DNA from: an uncultured Cellulophaga sp.
Lineage (GTDB): Bacteria; Bacteroidota; Bacteroidia; Flavobacteriales; Flavobacteriaceae
Assembly (NCBI GenBank): GCA_947496695.1
Contig: CANMEI010000003.1
Location: 156,109-220,108, forward strand
Direction: 5' to 3'
Length of the DNA stretch: 64,000 bases
In this document: one piece after another, positions 17,740 to 28,102 of the stretch
How positions within the stretch are numbered: position 1 is the first letter of the stretch
How the letters are laid out: each line of letters starts with the position of its first letter
The notes under the pieces: model-generated
Told to the model about the DNA's origin: nothing
The model's input: the letters and a program-made list of their open reading frames with translations, nothing else
Databases searched by the model: none
Made by a program: the position numbers and the translations under genes

Positions 17740-19377
17740 ATGATTTCTGTAGATAATATTGCGGTAGAATTTAGTGGCGACACACTTTTTAGTGATGTTT
17801 CATTTGTAATAAACGAAACAGACAAGATTGCCTTAATGGGTAAAAATGGAGCTGGAAAATCTACTATGATGAAAATTATCGCAGGAGTTCAAAAAGCAAC
17901 TCGTGGTAACATCCGTTTCCCGAAAGAAGCAGTTATTGCTTACCTACCGCAACACTTATTAACAGAAGATAATTGTACTGTTTTTGAAGAAGCTTCTAAA
18001 GCTTTTGCTCAAGTTTTTGAGATGAAAGACGAAATGGATAAGCTGAATAAAGAATTAGAAACCAGAACAGATTACGAATCTGATGATTACATGAAACTTA
18101 TTCAAAGAGTTTCTGATTTAGGTGAAAAATATTATGCTTTAGAAGATATTAACTATGAAGCTGAAGTTGAAAAAGCATTAGGCGGATTAGGTTTTAAACG
18201 TGAAGATTTTCACAGGCAAACAAGTGAGTTCAGTGGTGGTTGGCGTATGCGTATTGAGCTTACCAAAATACTATTACAAAAACCTGATTTAATTTTATTA
18301 GATGAGCCAACAAACCACGTAGATATAGAGTCGGTTATATGGCTTGAAGATTTTTTATTAAATAAAGCCAAAGCTGTAGTTGTAATCTCTCACGATAAAA
18401 CATTTATTGATAATATTACAAACCGTACTATTGAGGTAACTATGGGGCGTATTTATGACTACAAAGCTAACTACTCGCATTATTTACAATTACGTGAAGA
18501 ACGCCGTAGCCATCAAATAAAAGCCTATCAAGAACAACAAAAATTTATTGCCGATAATCAAGCATTTATAGATCGTTTTAAAGGTACTTACTCTAAAACA
18601 AACCAAGTAACTTCTCGCGAACGTATGCTTGAAAAATTAGAAATTATTGAGATTGATGAAGTAGATAATTCCTCATTAAGATTGAAATTCCCTCCTGCGC
18701 AACGTTCTGGCGATTACCCAGTAACTGCAACAGATTTATCTAAAAAATATGGCGAGCACATTGTATTTAAAAATGCAAATATGAGTATTTCTCGTGGTGA
18801 AAAAGTTTCATTTGTTGGTAGAAATGGTGAAGGAAAATCTACCATGATAAAAGCGATTATGGGTGAAATTACTTTTGATGGAAAATGTGAACTTGGCCAT
18901 AACGTTAAAGTAGGCTATTTTGCTCAAAATCAAGCATCACTTTTAGATCCAGATTTAACTGTTTTTCAAACGGTAGATGAAGTTGCCAAAGGTGATATCA
19001 GAACCCAAATAAAAAATATACTGGGAAGGTTTATGTTTGGCGGTGATGATGTTGAGAAAAAAGTAAGTGTACTTTCTGGTGGAGAAAAAACAAGATTAGC
19101 AATGGTTAAATTATTACTAGACCCTGTAAACTTATTAATACTTGATGAACCTACAAACCACTTAGATTTAAAATCTAAAGATGTATTAAAAGAAGCTCTT
19201 TTAGATTTTGACGGCACACTTATATTAGTATCACATGATAGAGACTTTTTACAAGGTTTATCTCAAAAAGTATTTGAATTTAAAGACAAACGTGTTATTG
19301 AGCATTTTGAAACCATAGATGCTTTCTTAAAAAGAAATCATATTGAAAATTTAAAAGAAATAGATTTAAAATCATAA
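17740..19377 (+). CDS. ABC-F family ATPase (YbiT-like)
   Basis: This soluble protein has two ATP-binding cassettes in one chain (545 residues) and no membrane segments, as in ABC-F translation factors acting at the ribosomal E site. Walker A motifs are GKNGAGKST (about 35) and GRNGEGKST (about 360). Signatures are FSGGW and LSGGEKT, and Walker B motifs are LLDEPTNHVD and ILDEPTNHLD. The linker between the cassettes (about 240-320) carries the usual charged helical arm. Length and C-terminus are closest to the YbiT group, with no long Uup-type coiled coil. A role in relieving stalled ribosomes is family knowledge, not shown here. Confidence 0.92.
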   Translation: MISVDNIAVEFSGDTLFSDVSFVINETDKIALMGKNGAGKSTMMKIIAGVQKATRGNIRFPKEAVIAYLPQHLLTEDNCTVFEEASKAFAQVFEMKDEMDKLNKELETRTDYESDDYMKLIQRVSDLGEKYYALEDINYEAEVEKALGGLGFKREDFHRQTSEFSGGWRMRIELTKILLQKPDLILLDEPTNHVDIESVIWLEDFLLNKAKAVVVISHDKTFIDNITNRTIEVTMGRIYDYKANYSHYLQLREERRSHQIKAYQEQQKFIADNQAFIDRFKGTYSKTNQVTSRERMLEKLEIIEIDEVDNSSLRLKFPPAQRSGDYPVTATDLSKKYGEHIVFKNANMSISRGEKVSFVGRNGEGKSTMIKAIMGEITFDGKCELGHNVKVGYFAQNQASLLDPDLTVFQTVDEVAKGDIRTQIKNILGRFMFGGDDVEKKVSVLSGGEKTRLAMVKLLLDPVNLLILDEPTNHLDLKSKDVLKEALLDFDGTLILVSHDRDFLQGLSQKVFEFKDKRVIEHFETIDAFLKRNHIENLKEIDLKS

Positions 19378-19381
19378 CTAA

Positions 19382-19990
19382 TTAAGCACAATTCTCATAT
19401 CCTTTAGGAAAAGGACGATATGCATAATATTGTAACACTTCTTCTATAGCTAATTTTAATGCTTTATTAATAGGTACTATAATATTACCTAATCTAAAAT
19501 CTATTTGAGAAAGGTTCATGTAATAATCTGTAAATATTGGCACATATAAACCTTCAGCCATTGCTATTTTTGTAGCCTCATATTGCTCTGCCTGCCCTTC
19601 TTTAATAATTTTACAAGTAGCCAAACGCATTTCTCCGAACTTATCTCTAGTAGCACCGTAACCAAATAAACGGCAAATTAAACCTCTATATTGATAGTCA
19701 CTACATTTACCATTATCACTATTCACAATTGAAAGCGGTTGATAAATATGACAAACTGGACTTGAATTACCATTTAATTCATCCAGTGTTTTTAAAGCCG
19801 TACCATTTAAAAATAAATGAAAAGCCCATGGCAGAAACTCTAATGGAGAAGCATCAACAGTTGCATAAGTACAACATTTTCCACATCCCGCTTTACAATG
19901 TAAATTTGATTTTGATTGAAAAGTTGCAATTTCTTTGTCTAGACCTGCATACAAAATATCAACAGCATTAACTCTCTTTTCTATAGACAT
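19382..19990 (-). CDS. YkgJ-type cysteine-cluster protein
   Basis: The 202-residue protein has the cysteine-rich metal-cluster signature of the YkgJ family. CKAGCGKCCTYA (near residue 33) is followed by CSDYQYRGLICRLFGYG and a final TCK. The eight or so conserved cysteines probably bind Zn or an Fe-S centre; the biochemical role is not known. It stops 4 nt after the convergent ABC-F gene. A second family member occurs at 56254-56748 with a different context. Confidence 0.85.
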   Translation of the reverse strand: MSIEKRVNAVDILYAGLDKEIATFQSKSNLHCKAGCGKCCTYATVDASPLEFLPWAFHLFLNGTALKTLDELNGNSSPVCHIYQPLSIVNSDNGKCSDYQYRGLICRLFGYGATRDKFGEMRLATCKIIKEGQAEQYEATKIAMAEGLYVPIFTDYYMNLSQIDFRLGNIIVPINKALKLAIEEVLQYYAYRPFPKGYENCA

Positions 19991-20081
19991 TTAAGGGTAT
20001 ATATATCTTAACGAAAGTACGCTAAATAGCAATCCCTTGTACATTTATTTATAAAGGTTTAGCAATTAAATAAATTGAACC

Positions 20082-21170
20082 TTAATCTTCATAATAATTA
20101 TTTGCAAAATTACTATTATCAGGTTTTGAAATCATAAATTCTACTCTACGATTTTTAGATCTTAAAACCTCTTCTTCATTACTAACTACAGGTTTTCTAA
20201 AGCCAAAACCTTTCCATGTAATACGATTTTTATTTAATCCTGATTTTACTAAAAACTTAGCAACTGTGGCAGCTCTTTTATCTGACAAATCATCATTATA
20301 TTCTTTTGTACCCATAGCATCAGTATGCCCGTATAAATGGATATTTAATTTAGGATTTTTTTTAAGGAAAAATACTAAATCTGTCAATTGTTGATTGTAA
20401 TTAATTTCAATATTGGTTTCATCAAAATCAAAAAGCAAATCATTTATAACATATATTTGGTTTTGATTGTACGAAGGAATTAAACTAACCGAAACCATAT
20501 CAATAAAATAATAAGCTGATTTCCGAGAAGCTTTTTTCACCTCTTGCTTAAAAGTATTTTCATCACTATTAAAATTACCTAAGGTTAAAAAACTCTCTTC
20601 TCCTTGAGCAAGTATTGTAGTTGAAACTTCTACCCAATTATCAGTATCTGTTAAGTACTTTTTTAAAGGTATTCTTTTATAGTTGACGTTAGAGTTATTA
20701 TTAAAATACCTAACATCTAAATGCTTTGAAGTATTTAAACTCAACTTACTTTTGGTAAGCAAAACATCAAACTCTTTAATTGCAAACTCAACATTTTCAG
20801 CCAAGTTTACCATAAAAGATACTTTATACAATTTATCTTTTTCTAGAGGTTTTTTTAATTCGGCTGTAATATACTCCCGATAATCTTTTGGAGCATACAA
20901 GTACATACCTGCATATGCCGAACCATGATATGGTTTTTGTGAACCTATAAAGTTATCTTCTACAGGAAGTTCTGTACTGCATGTACTAAAGTAATCGGTA
21001 GTTCCTAAAGTAGGTTTGTGCCAATTTTTAGCATCAATATCTAAAGAACCAAATTTTTCAGGACATCTAAGATTCTCTTCAAAACTTGGGTTTTTTACTA
21101 AGTTTTGACCTTTTACTGAAAAATTAATAAACGCTAAAAACAAAAACACGATTTGGGAATAATGTTTCAT
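20082..21170 (-). CDS. OmpA-family outer membrane protein with peptidoglycan-binding domain
   Basis: The 362-residue secreted protein has a signal peptide (about 1-21). Next comes a beta-rich domain starting NLVKNPSFEE, a carbohydrate-binding-like opening seen in many Bacteroidota surface proteins. The C-terminal OmpA domain (about 240-350) has LFDFDETNIEINYNQQL, LYGHTDAMGT, the LSDKRAATVAKFL helix, and the R residues expected to contact diaminopimelate. It probably tethers the outer membrane to the cell wall. The gene is monocistronic, with about 250 nt to the terminator of the barrel gene upstream. Confidence 0.9.
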   Translation of the reverse strand: MKHYSQIVFLFLAFINFSVKGQNLVKNPSFEENLRCPEKFGSLDIDAKNWHKPTLGTTDYFSTCSTELPVEDNFIGSQKPYHGSAYAGMYLYAPKDYREYITAELKKPLEKDKLYKVSFMVNLAENVEFAIKEFDVLLTKSKLSLNTSKHLDVRYFNNNSNVNYKRIPLKKYLTDTDNWVEVSTTILAQGEESFLTLGNFNSDENTFKQEVKKASRKSAYYFIDMVSVSLIPSYNQNQIYVINDLLFDFDETNIEINYNQQLTDLVFFLKKNPKLNIHLYGHTDAMGTKEYNDDLSDKRAATVAKFLVKSGLNKNRITWKGFGFRKPVVSNEEEVLRSKNRRVEFMISKPDNSNFANNYYED

Positions 21171-21329
21171 TTAATTATTATTTTAATTTACAAATGCTAA
21201 ATTAATCAATTTTTAACGAAATTTCTTACAATACAATATATAAAATAGCATTTTGTATAGATGAAATACCAAAATCATATGTTAAATAGTATTTTTGAAT
21301 AAAATTAACATTGTTAAACCTAAGTAAAA

Positions 21330-21373
21330 ACCACCACCTTTATCATAATTAAGCTTATGATAAAGGTGGTGGT
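21330..21373 (-). terminator. Strong terminator of the TPR/barrel operon
   Basis: A perfect 19-bp stem, from ACCACCACC... to ...GGTGGTGGT, with a 6-nt loop. On the minus strand it is followed by TTTT. It is one of the longest hairpins in the window. Confidence 0.88.
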
Positions 21374-21419
21374 CATAATTTATAGTGTCAAATAGTCTTT
21401 TTAATGATTCAAAAAAACA

Positions 21420-23174
21420 TTAAAAATCAAACTTATAAGTAGCTCCTGCTAATAATTGAAAACCTTGTACAGGGTAATTTGCCCAACGTAAGTAACCATT
21501 ATTACCAATATTATTAGCTTTTGCAAAAATTGAAAGTTGTTCGTTAAACCTATATCCTAAATTTGCATTTATATCAAAATAACTACTTAAAGTTACTATT
21601 TCAGAAGGGTAATCTTCAATCTCAGTATCAGCAACCACTGTTGCTGCAATATCTTCACGCTCACCTACATAAAATATATTAACACCTGCAAACCACTTTT
21701 CACCTATTTGATAATCGGCAAACAATGATCCTTTTACTTTTGGTAAATTCCAAGCAGGATTATCAGTTTCTGTATTATAAGTATAGGCCTCAGCACTTAC
21801 ACCTAAGGTAAAGTTTCTTCTAATATCAAGATTTAACTCACCAAATATTCCTAAAATTTTTATATCATCATAAAACACTTCAAATGAATTACGGTATGTA
21901 TACCCTTTTTCATCATCTCTAAACTCATTTAAAGGATTCCACTTGTATAAAGGACTCTTATTTTCAGTTTTATACGATGCTTTTGCATTATAACTCAAGT
22001 TTGGCAATAACTGTCCTTTAATACCTACGTAGGCATTGTATTTTCTATCAGTAGGCTCAATACTTAATGTCGGAGATACATAAGGGTTTTCTTCTACAAA
22101 GCCATAAAAAGAATTTTGAACCAATTCTCCTTGAATTCCACCATAAGCAATTACAGTATCATCAACCAACCTATAACTTGCCGTAATATCTGGATAGATA
22201 TAAAAATTACTGTCGCTATTTTCATTATCCATTCCAAAAACAACATTTACACCTAAATCCAAAGTTAAATCGTCACGTAATATTCTTATACTAGGTCCTA
22301 CTCCTACTTGAAATAAGCTATAATCTATTCCTTCTGTATTCTCTACACTATTTACATCTGCATTTGCAAAACTACCCCCTAAATAATCTAGTTTAGCTTT
22401 GAAAGTTAAATTTTCATCTTGAATTGGAAATTGTGCTGTCCCATTTAAAACTACTCTATTTTCACCTGAACTTGTAGCATCCCAAAAACGACGTATAAGT
22501 ACGTCTGCACTTTCAAAATAAGCATCTTCTACATTAATATGACCTGCAATTTCTGCATTAAAATAATTCTGAGTCGGATCTATAGCATCAACTTCTTCAT
22601 CTGTATATAAACCTTCTGGCACTCCATACCAATTGTATAATTTGTGTTGTAAAACAAGATCTGTTCCCCAATCTAAATAACGATCTGTTTTTGAGTAGGA
22701 AGCTGCTAGTTTTGTGTTATAAAAAATATTTTTAAGTGCCATACTATCAATTGGCGCACGTGATGAATGGTGTGTTAAACCAATATCTAAACGTTCTTCT
22801 CTACTTAAAGCTCTGCTTGTATATAAATCTGCCACTGCATTGTCATAAGTTCCAAAACCTAATGAGGCATAAGAATTATACAATATTGGAGGTGGAATTT
22901 TTTCTACTTTTGACGCTTTCCCTTTTGCTGGTGTAAAAGTTGAAGCTACAGGAACAGAATTAATACTGTAATTAATTGCTTTTTTCTTTAAAGCTATAGA
23001 ATCGTTTAATACAGGTATTGATTTTATTTTAAAAACATCAGAAATTGTAGGTTTATAAGCCTTAACTACCGTTACTGTTTCTGTACCAATACTGTCTTTT
23101 TCTTTATCTTGAGCTATTGCAGACTGTAAAAAGCCCAACAAAGCTAATGCGAATATTTTTATGTGCTTGTGCAT
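21420..23174 (-). CDS. TonB-receptor-like outer-membrane beta-barrel lacking a plug domain
   Basis: The start chosen gives 584 residues with a clear signal peptide (MHKHIKIFALALLGFLQSAIAQ); the open frame runs six codons further upstream. After the signal comes a short TonB-receptor-like N-terminus (ETVTVVKAYKPTISD). Then come many amphipathic strands ending in LLAGATYKFDF, the terminal aromatic signature for barrel assembly. A normal plug of about 120-150 residues is absent. It is the second gene of an operon with the TPR protein (gap about 25 nt). Substrate and energising partner are unknown; it could be a structural or secretion-linked barrel rather than an importer. Confidence 0.85.
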   Translation of the reverse strand: MHKHIKIFALALLGFLQSAIAQDKEKDSIGTETVTVVKAYKPTISDVFKIKSIPVLNDSIALKKKAINYSINSVPVASTFTPAKGKASKVEKIPPPILYNSYASLGFGTYDNAVADLYTSRALSREERLDIGLTHHSSRAPIDSMALKNIFYNTKLAASYSKTDRYLDWGTDLVLQHKLYNWYGVPEGLYTDEEVDAIDPTQNYFNAEIAGHINVEDAYFESADVLIRRFWDATSSGENRVVLNGTAQFPIQDENLTFKAKLDYLGGSFANADVNSVENTEGIDYSLFQVGVGPSIRILRDDLTLDLGVNVVFGMDNENSDSNFYIYPDITASYRLVDDTVIAYGGIQGELVQNSFYGFVEENPYVSPTLSIEPTDRKYNAYVGIKGQLLPNLSYNAKASYKTENKSPLYKWNPLNEFRDDEKGYTYRNSFEVFYDDIKILGIFGELNLDIRRNFTLGVSAEAYTYNTETDNPAWNLPKVKGSLFADYQIGEKWFAGVNIFYVGEREDIAATVVADTEIEDYPSEIVTLSSYFDINANLGYRFNEQLSIFAKANNIGNNGYLRWANYPVQGFQLLAGATYKFDF

Positions 23175-23199
23175 ATAGTGTCTCTTTTGCAACGTGATT

Positions 23200-26100
23200 T
23201 TAATTTTCAGGATTTACAGATGAATTGCGCTGTGCCTCTTTTGACTTTATTCTAAAGGCCTCTTTTTTAGCTTCTTCAACAACAGCAGGATATTGTTCAA
23301 AATTAACAATCACACTATCTAAAATATAAGTTGCTTGGTAGGCATCACCTAACTCATCAAAGTTTTTTGCCATGATAATTAAACCTTTTCCTCCCCATTC
23401 TTTATAAGCTGCATAATCTTTAGCTAATTTTTGAACTGATTCATTTGAACCTTCGTAATCATTTTCTTTATTCTTAAAATACGCATCATAATACAATGCT
23501 TCTGCAGCAATTTCTCCTGTAGCAATAGGTAACACTTTTGCGTAAGCATCTTTCGCTTTAGTTATATCATTAGTTTGTATTGCTGAGCGAGCAATCATTA
23601 TTTGCGCATCACTTTTAATACGATTATCAATTTTTGAAGTTACTAATACTTTATCTGCATAAGCGATAGTTTTAGAATAATTACGTTTATTATAATAGCC
23701 TTTCATCAAATTAGATTGTGCAAAAGTTATATTCTGTTGAATATTTGCTGTACGCTCTAACTCCTCTAAATAAGGGATTGCAGTTTCAAAATCATTTCTG
23801 TTTGTGTAAATTTCACAAACTCTAGTTAATGACTGTTCAGAATATTCACTTGAACCTCTAGCTATTACATTCTTGTAATTAACCAAAGCATTGTCTTTTT
23901 CATCTTTACCGTAATACAATTGCGCTAAAGTGAAATTCGCATTAAGTGCATGTATTCCTTTAGGAAATTCTTTTGTATACTTTTCAAAACCACGAATTGC
24001 AGCATCTGCATTTCCTTCAATATATTTCTGATTAGCAGATTCGTATGTTGCGTTATCTAACTCAGCATCTGTAACTTCAACAAAATCTAAACCTCTCACC
24101 CATGAAGCATACTCATCAACTCTACCTAAATCAACATATATCAGTTTTGCCGTAGCAACAGATTGTATTGCTTCTTGAGTATTTGGATAGTCACGTACTA
24201 CTGTTTTAAATTTTGATAATGCCTCTTCACTTCTATTACTATTATAATAAACTAAACCTTGACGAACAATTGCTTTTGGTATTAAAGAACTGCCACTATA
24301 TTCATTAATTAATTTATCATAAATACGCATGCCTTCTGATTCTTTATTAGAGCGCACATAGGTGCCACCCAACTCAAACAAAACATCGTCTTTTAAAGTT
24401 GACTTTGGATAACGACTAATAAATGCATTTAACTCTTCAATTTTTGTTCCAGATCTATCTACAAAACCGTAACTAATTGCTTTTTGAAATGCTGCATAGT
24501 CTTTTTCATTACCTGTACCTTTTAAAGCTTCATTATAGGCTTCAATTGCAGGCCAATATTTACTAGTAACAAAATAACTATCTCCTAAACGTAAAAAAGC
24601 ATCGTGCTTTTTATCTACATCAGTAGTTACACTAGCATAGGTTTCAAAAAAAGAAGCCGCATTGCTGTATTCTTTTAATTTAAAGTATGTGTACGCTATG
24701 TTGTATCCTAAATCTTCATATTCAGGAATGGTTCTAACAAATTTGTTGTTTTTTACATTAAGATAGGCTCCTAAAGCCTCATTAAACTTATTACTGTTAT
24801 AAGCTGATGCTCCTTTCCAAAAACTAGCTCTAGCTTCAAAAATTGGGTTTTCAGCATTATTTAACGATTTATCAAACGCAGTAATTGCTCCTGAATAATC
24901 AGTAGCAGTGTACAATTCTATTCCGTAATAAAATGCAACTTTTTGATATGTTTCTTTACTAGCGTACGATTTGTTATTTTCTAACAACTCCATTGCTCCT
25001 GAAAAGTTTTTTGAAGTAATATATGAATCTACTAGTAATTCTTGAATCTCTTCTCTATGCTCATCTTTTGGATACTTATCTATGTAGTTCGTCAAAACAC
25101 TTGAAACATTTTCGTATGCATTACCTACTTCATAACTTAATCGTGCATAATTTAAAAAAGCATCTTTTTGAATCTCTTCAGAGAAACTCATTTGTGAAGC
25201 ATTTCTAAAAGCATTTAAAGCTTCTGGCTTTTTATCTAATTTTAAGTAACATTCTGCTAAATGGTAATATGCATTTTGCGCTACACTATTATCTCCACCT
25301 ATAATTTTATTAAACTGCTGAATAGCATTTGAATAATCACCTTGTTTGTAATAACTATACCCTAATAAATAATAATCAGTATTACTCCATTTACCCTGTT
25401 GGCCATTATACTCTAGTAGGTATGGTATTGCATTATCATATTGTTTTAAATTAAAATAACTTTCGCCTATTATTTTACTTAATTGTGATTTCTCATTTCG
25501 GTCAGATTTTGGATATTGTTTTTTCGCAAGTGCTATTGCTTCTTCAAACTTTCCTAATTTAAAATTTAAATCTGCTTGATAATAAGATAGTTTTTCTTCT
25601 AAAACTTTCTGATCTGTAATTTCATCAAAACGTTGGTTTGCACCTTCATAATCATCTTGTTGATAAGCAATATACCCTAAATAATATTTTGCTTGAGAGC
25701 CATAAACAGGTGATGTTGTTACTTTATTTAAATAACTTTTTGCTTGCTCTTTATTATTTGAAGAAAATAAAGCATAACCATAATTAAAATTATAAGTATC
25801 TAACTCTTTACGTGATAATGAATTTTGATCTACTTTTTTATACCATTTTAAAGCATAAGGGTACTTTCCTGTTTCAAAATAATACGCAGCAACATCTGCA
25901 TAAGCGGAATTCCGCTTTGTAGACGTTGGGTATTCTGTAACAAAATTTTCCATTAACTTATCAGCTCCATATTGATTTAGCCTCACCGCCGCATTCGCCG
26001 CATAATAAGCACTATTAGCCTCCGTTTCTGGATCTTCAGTTTTATTCTGTACTTTTTGAAAAATAGCCTGAGCCGCTTGAAACTGCTCATTATTATAAAG

Positions 26101-26217
26101 TGTCAGCGCCTGCTGATACTCTTTTTGATCGTGGGTATAAATTTTTGATTCTTGCGCACTTAACAAGTGAATAGCTCCTAAAAAGCTAAGCAGTAACGCG
26201 GTTTTTTTCTTTAGCAT
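23200..26217 (-). CDS. Large periplasmic/outer-membrane TPR protein
   Basis: A protein of about 1005 residues made almost wholly of tetratricopeptide repeats, with a signal peptide (MLKKKTALLLSF... to LLSAQ). I start it at the internal Met at 26217 because that gives a compact signal. Repeats recur about every 34-37 residues, with patterns such as YYLGYIAYQQDDYEGA, YLLGYSYYKQGDYSNA and YYHLAECYLKLDKKPEA. It resembles the YfgL/YbgF-type tol-pal or BamD-like repeat scaffolds only in fold. It is followed closely by the barrel gene, suggesting that they form an outer-membrane complex in which the TPR part is the periplasmic scaffold. Confidence 0.88.
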   Translation of the reverse strand: MLKKKTALLLSFLGAIHLLSAQESKIYTHDQKEYQQALTLYNNEQFQAAQAIFQKVQNKTEDPETEANSAYYAANAAVRLNQYGADKLMENFVTEYPTSTKRNSAYADVAAYYFETGKYPYALKWYKKVDQNSLSRKELDTYNFNYGYALFSSNNKEQAKSYLNKVTTSPVYGSQAKYYLGYIAYQQDDYEGANQRFDEITDQKVLEEKLSYYQADLNFKLGKFEEAIALAKKQYPKSDRNEKSQLSKIIGESYFNLKQYDNAIPYLLEYNGQQGKWSNTDYYLLGYSYYKQGDYSNAIQQFNKIIGGDNSVAQNAYYHLAECYLKLDKKPEALNAFRNASQMSFSEEIQKDAFLNYARLSYEVGNAYENVSSVLTNYIDKYPKDEHREEIQELLVDSYITSKNFSGAMELLENNKSYASKETYQKVAFYYGIELYTATDYSGAITAFDKSLNNAENPIFEARASFWKGASAYNSNKFNEALGAYLNVKNNKFVRTIPEYEDLGYNIAYTYFKLKEYSNAASFFETYASVTTDVDKKHDAFLRLGDSYFVTSKYWPAIEAYNEALKGTGNEKDYAAFQKAISYGFVDRSGTKIEELNAFISRYPKSTLKDDVLFELGGTYVRSNKESEGMRIYDKLINEYSGSSLIPKAIVRQGLVYYNSNRSEEALSKFKTVVRDYPNTQEAIQSVATAKLIYVDLGRVDEYASWVRGLDFVEVTDAELDNATYESANQKYIEGNADAAIRGFEKYTKEFPKGIHALNANFTLAQLYYGKDEKDNALVNYKNVIARGSSEYSEQSLTRVCEIYTNRNDFETAIPYLEELERTANIQQNITFAQSNLMKGYYNKRNYSKTIAYADKVLVTSKIDNRIKSDAQIMIARSAIQTNDITKAKDAYAKVLPIATGEIAAEALYYDAYFKNKENDYEGSNESVQKLAKDYAAYKEWGGKGLIIMAKNFDELGDAYQATYILDSVIVNFEQYPAVVEEAKKEAFRIKSKEAQRNSSVNPEN

Positions 26218-26470
26218 AGTGTTCTCCAACAATTAAGAAATACCTTTATATTTTATATTACAACGGCAAATATTGTACCTAAGTATGTAAATTTAGCTTT
26301 TATTTTCATATTGAAATCATAAGTGCTAATATTCCGACAGTTAAGCAAAGTTGTACGAATAATTTTGCATTTTCTTTAACAGATTTAATTTTATGAAATA
26401 TAAAGATTTTTAAACAAGTTTACTTCTATTTCAATATTAACTTACTACTTTTATAAGAACAATTTATACG

Positions 26471-27154
26471 ATGGCAGAAAGCATATTAAAATTAAAAGAT
26501 GTAGCTGTTTTCCAGAAAGAAAACCTTGTACTAAATGAAATAAATTTAGAAATTAGAAAAGGTGAATTTATTTATTTAATAGGAAAAACAGGTAGCGGAA
26601 AAAGTAGTTTTATGAAAACCCTTTATGGTGATTTACCTTTACAACAAGGCGAAGGCACTATTGTAGATTTTGATTTGCGAAAATTAAAAGAAAAAGAGAT
26701 CCCGTATTTAAGACGTAAGATTGGAATTGTATTTCAAGATTTTAAACTCTTACCTGATCGTACAATAAATAACAATTTTGTTTTTGTTTTAAAAGCTACT
26801 GGCTGGAAAGAAAAATCTAAAATGGACGCACAAATTGCTAATGTTTTAGATAAAGTTGATATGAAAACAAAAGGATTTAAATTTCCGCATGAATTATCTG
26901 GCGGTGAACAACAACGTATTGCAATTGCACGCGCACTATTAAATGATCCTGAACTTATAATTGCCGATGAACCTACGGGTAACCTTGACCCCCAAACTAG
27001 TGTTGAAGTAATGAAGGTATTACAAGAAATTAACAAAGCAGGAAGAACAATTTTAATGGCTACTCATGATTATGCCTTACTTTTAAAATACCCATCAAAA
27101 ACATTAAAATGCGATGGCAATAAAGTATTTGAAGTAGTACAAAAAGCCGTTTAA
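26471..27154 (+). CDS. ftsE: FtsE-like ABC ATPase
   Basis: The 227-residue ATPase has Walker [10 protein letters not shown] (about 37-45), Q-loop [10 protein letters not shown], signature LSGGEQQR and Walker [14 protein letters not shown]. The [10 protein letters not shown] sequence after the Q-loop is typical of FtsE, which with FtsX controls cell-wall hydrolases at division. No FtsX-like gene is next to it; the nearest FtsX-fold permease is at 52841-54082 and belongs to the LolC/E type. A lipoprotein-exporter or MacB-like role is therefore the alternative. It is divergent from the TPR operon. Confidence 0.85.
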   Translation: MAESILKLKDVAVFQKENLVLNEINLEIRKGEFIYLIGKTGSGKSSFMKTLYGDLPLQQGEGTIVDFDLRKLKEKEIPYLRRKIGIVFQDFKLLPDRTINNNFVFVLKATGWKEKSKMDAQIANVLDKVDMKTKGFKFPHELSGGEQQRIAIARALLNDPELIIADEPTGNLDPQTSVEVMKVLQEINKAGRTILMATHDYALLLKYPSKTLKCDGNKVFEVVQKAV

Positions 27155-27235
27155 TTAAAAAACACCTTATTAAATATGCCTTTATTGTTATAGTATTTTA
27201 AATTATCTAAATTTCTACACCTTAAAATAAGACCA

Positions 27236-28051
27236 ATGATTTTTAAGAAACAAACCTACCAGCCCGATAAAAAAGCAAAAGCTTTTATTGGTGTTCTTTT
27301 GTTTATTGTCTCAATTATTCTACTGACCATAACCGCTCCACTAGGTTTTATTTACGGTCTACTTTATAAATTATTTACTAAAGGTTTTAAAGGTATTGGC
27401 GAATATTGTTTAAAAATGGCGATATCTATTGATCAGTTAGGCAATGTAGTTATGCAACACTTACTTAATGTTCTTTGGATAAAAACTGATGGTTATAAAT
27501 TTGGCAATAGAGACGAAACTATTTCTAGCGCAATAGGCAGAAATAAACAACTAGGAACACTAACTAGATCAGGTAAACTCATTGACACCATTCTTGATAA
27601 ACTAGATCCAAACCATTCATTAAACTCTATAGATTACTATGTAGAACCTACAGAACAAATTATAGATAAGCTTGCTTGGATTAGAATTGAGAACCATCAA
27701 ATATTAAGCACAAGAACCATAGGGAAAACAACTTATTACATTCCTGGTGGGGAGCGTGAAAATGACGAAAGTGATGAAATTGCTTTATTACGAGAGATTA
27801 AAGAAGAATTAGATGTTAAAATTACACCAGACTCTCTTGAGTTTATTGGTGTCTTTGAAGCACAAGCTGATGGTCATAAACCTGGTATTTTAGTTCGCAT
27901 GACTTGCTATTCTGGTTCTTATTCAGGAAAATTAAAAGCAAGCTCTGAAATAGAAGAATACACTTGGTTAAACTATAACGACAAAGAAAAAGTATCAGAG
28001 GTTGATAAGCTTATTTTTGATTATTTACATCACAAAGGCATATTAGCCTAA
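27236..28051 (+). CDS. Membrane-anchored NUDIX hydrolase fusion
   Basis: The 271-residue protein has an unusual layout: an N-terminal region with one or two membrane helices (about 16-45), a linker domain of about 90 residues that I do not recognise, and a C-terminal NUDIX domain (about 140-265). The NUDIX box GX5EX7REUXEEXGU is present at about 174-196 (GERENDE...REIKEELDV), with D at the usual final Gly, so metal-dependent hydrolysis of a nucleoside-diphosphate-linked substrate is likely. Most NUDIX enzymes are soluble and about half this length. It lies between ftsE and a sugar-kinase gene, all on the plus strand. Confidence 0.82.
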   Translation: MIFKKQTYQPDKKAKAFIGVLLFIVSIILLTITAPLGFIYGLLYKLFTKGFKGIGEYCLKMAISIDQLGNVVMQHLLNVLWIKTDGYKFGNRDETISSAIGRNKQLGTLTRSGKLIDTILDKLDPNHSLNSIDYYVEPTEQIIDKLAWIRIENHQILSTRTIGKTTYYIPGGERENDESDEIALLREIKEELDVKITPDSLEFIGVFEAQADGHKPGILVRMTCYSGSYSGKLKASSEIEEYTWLNYNDKEKVSEVDKLIFDYLHHKGILA

Positions 28052-28102
28052 TAATTCAGCTATTTTTTTCGTTACTTTATAGCTAATAGAATTATTTTTT
28101 TC

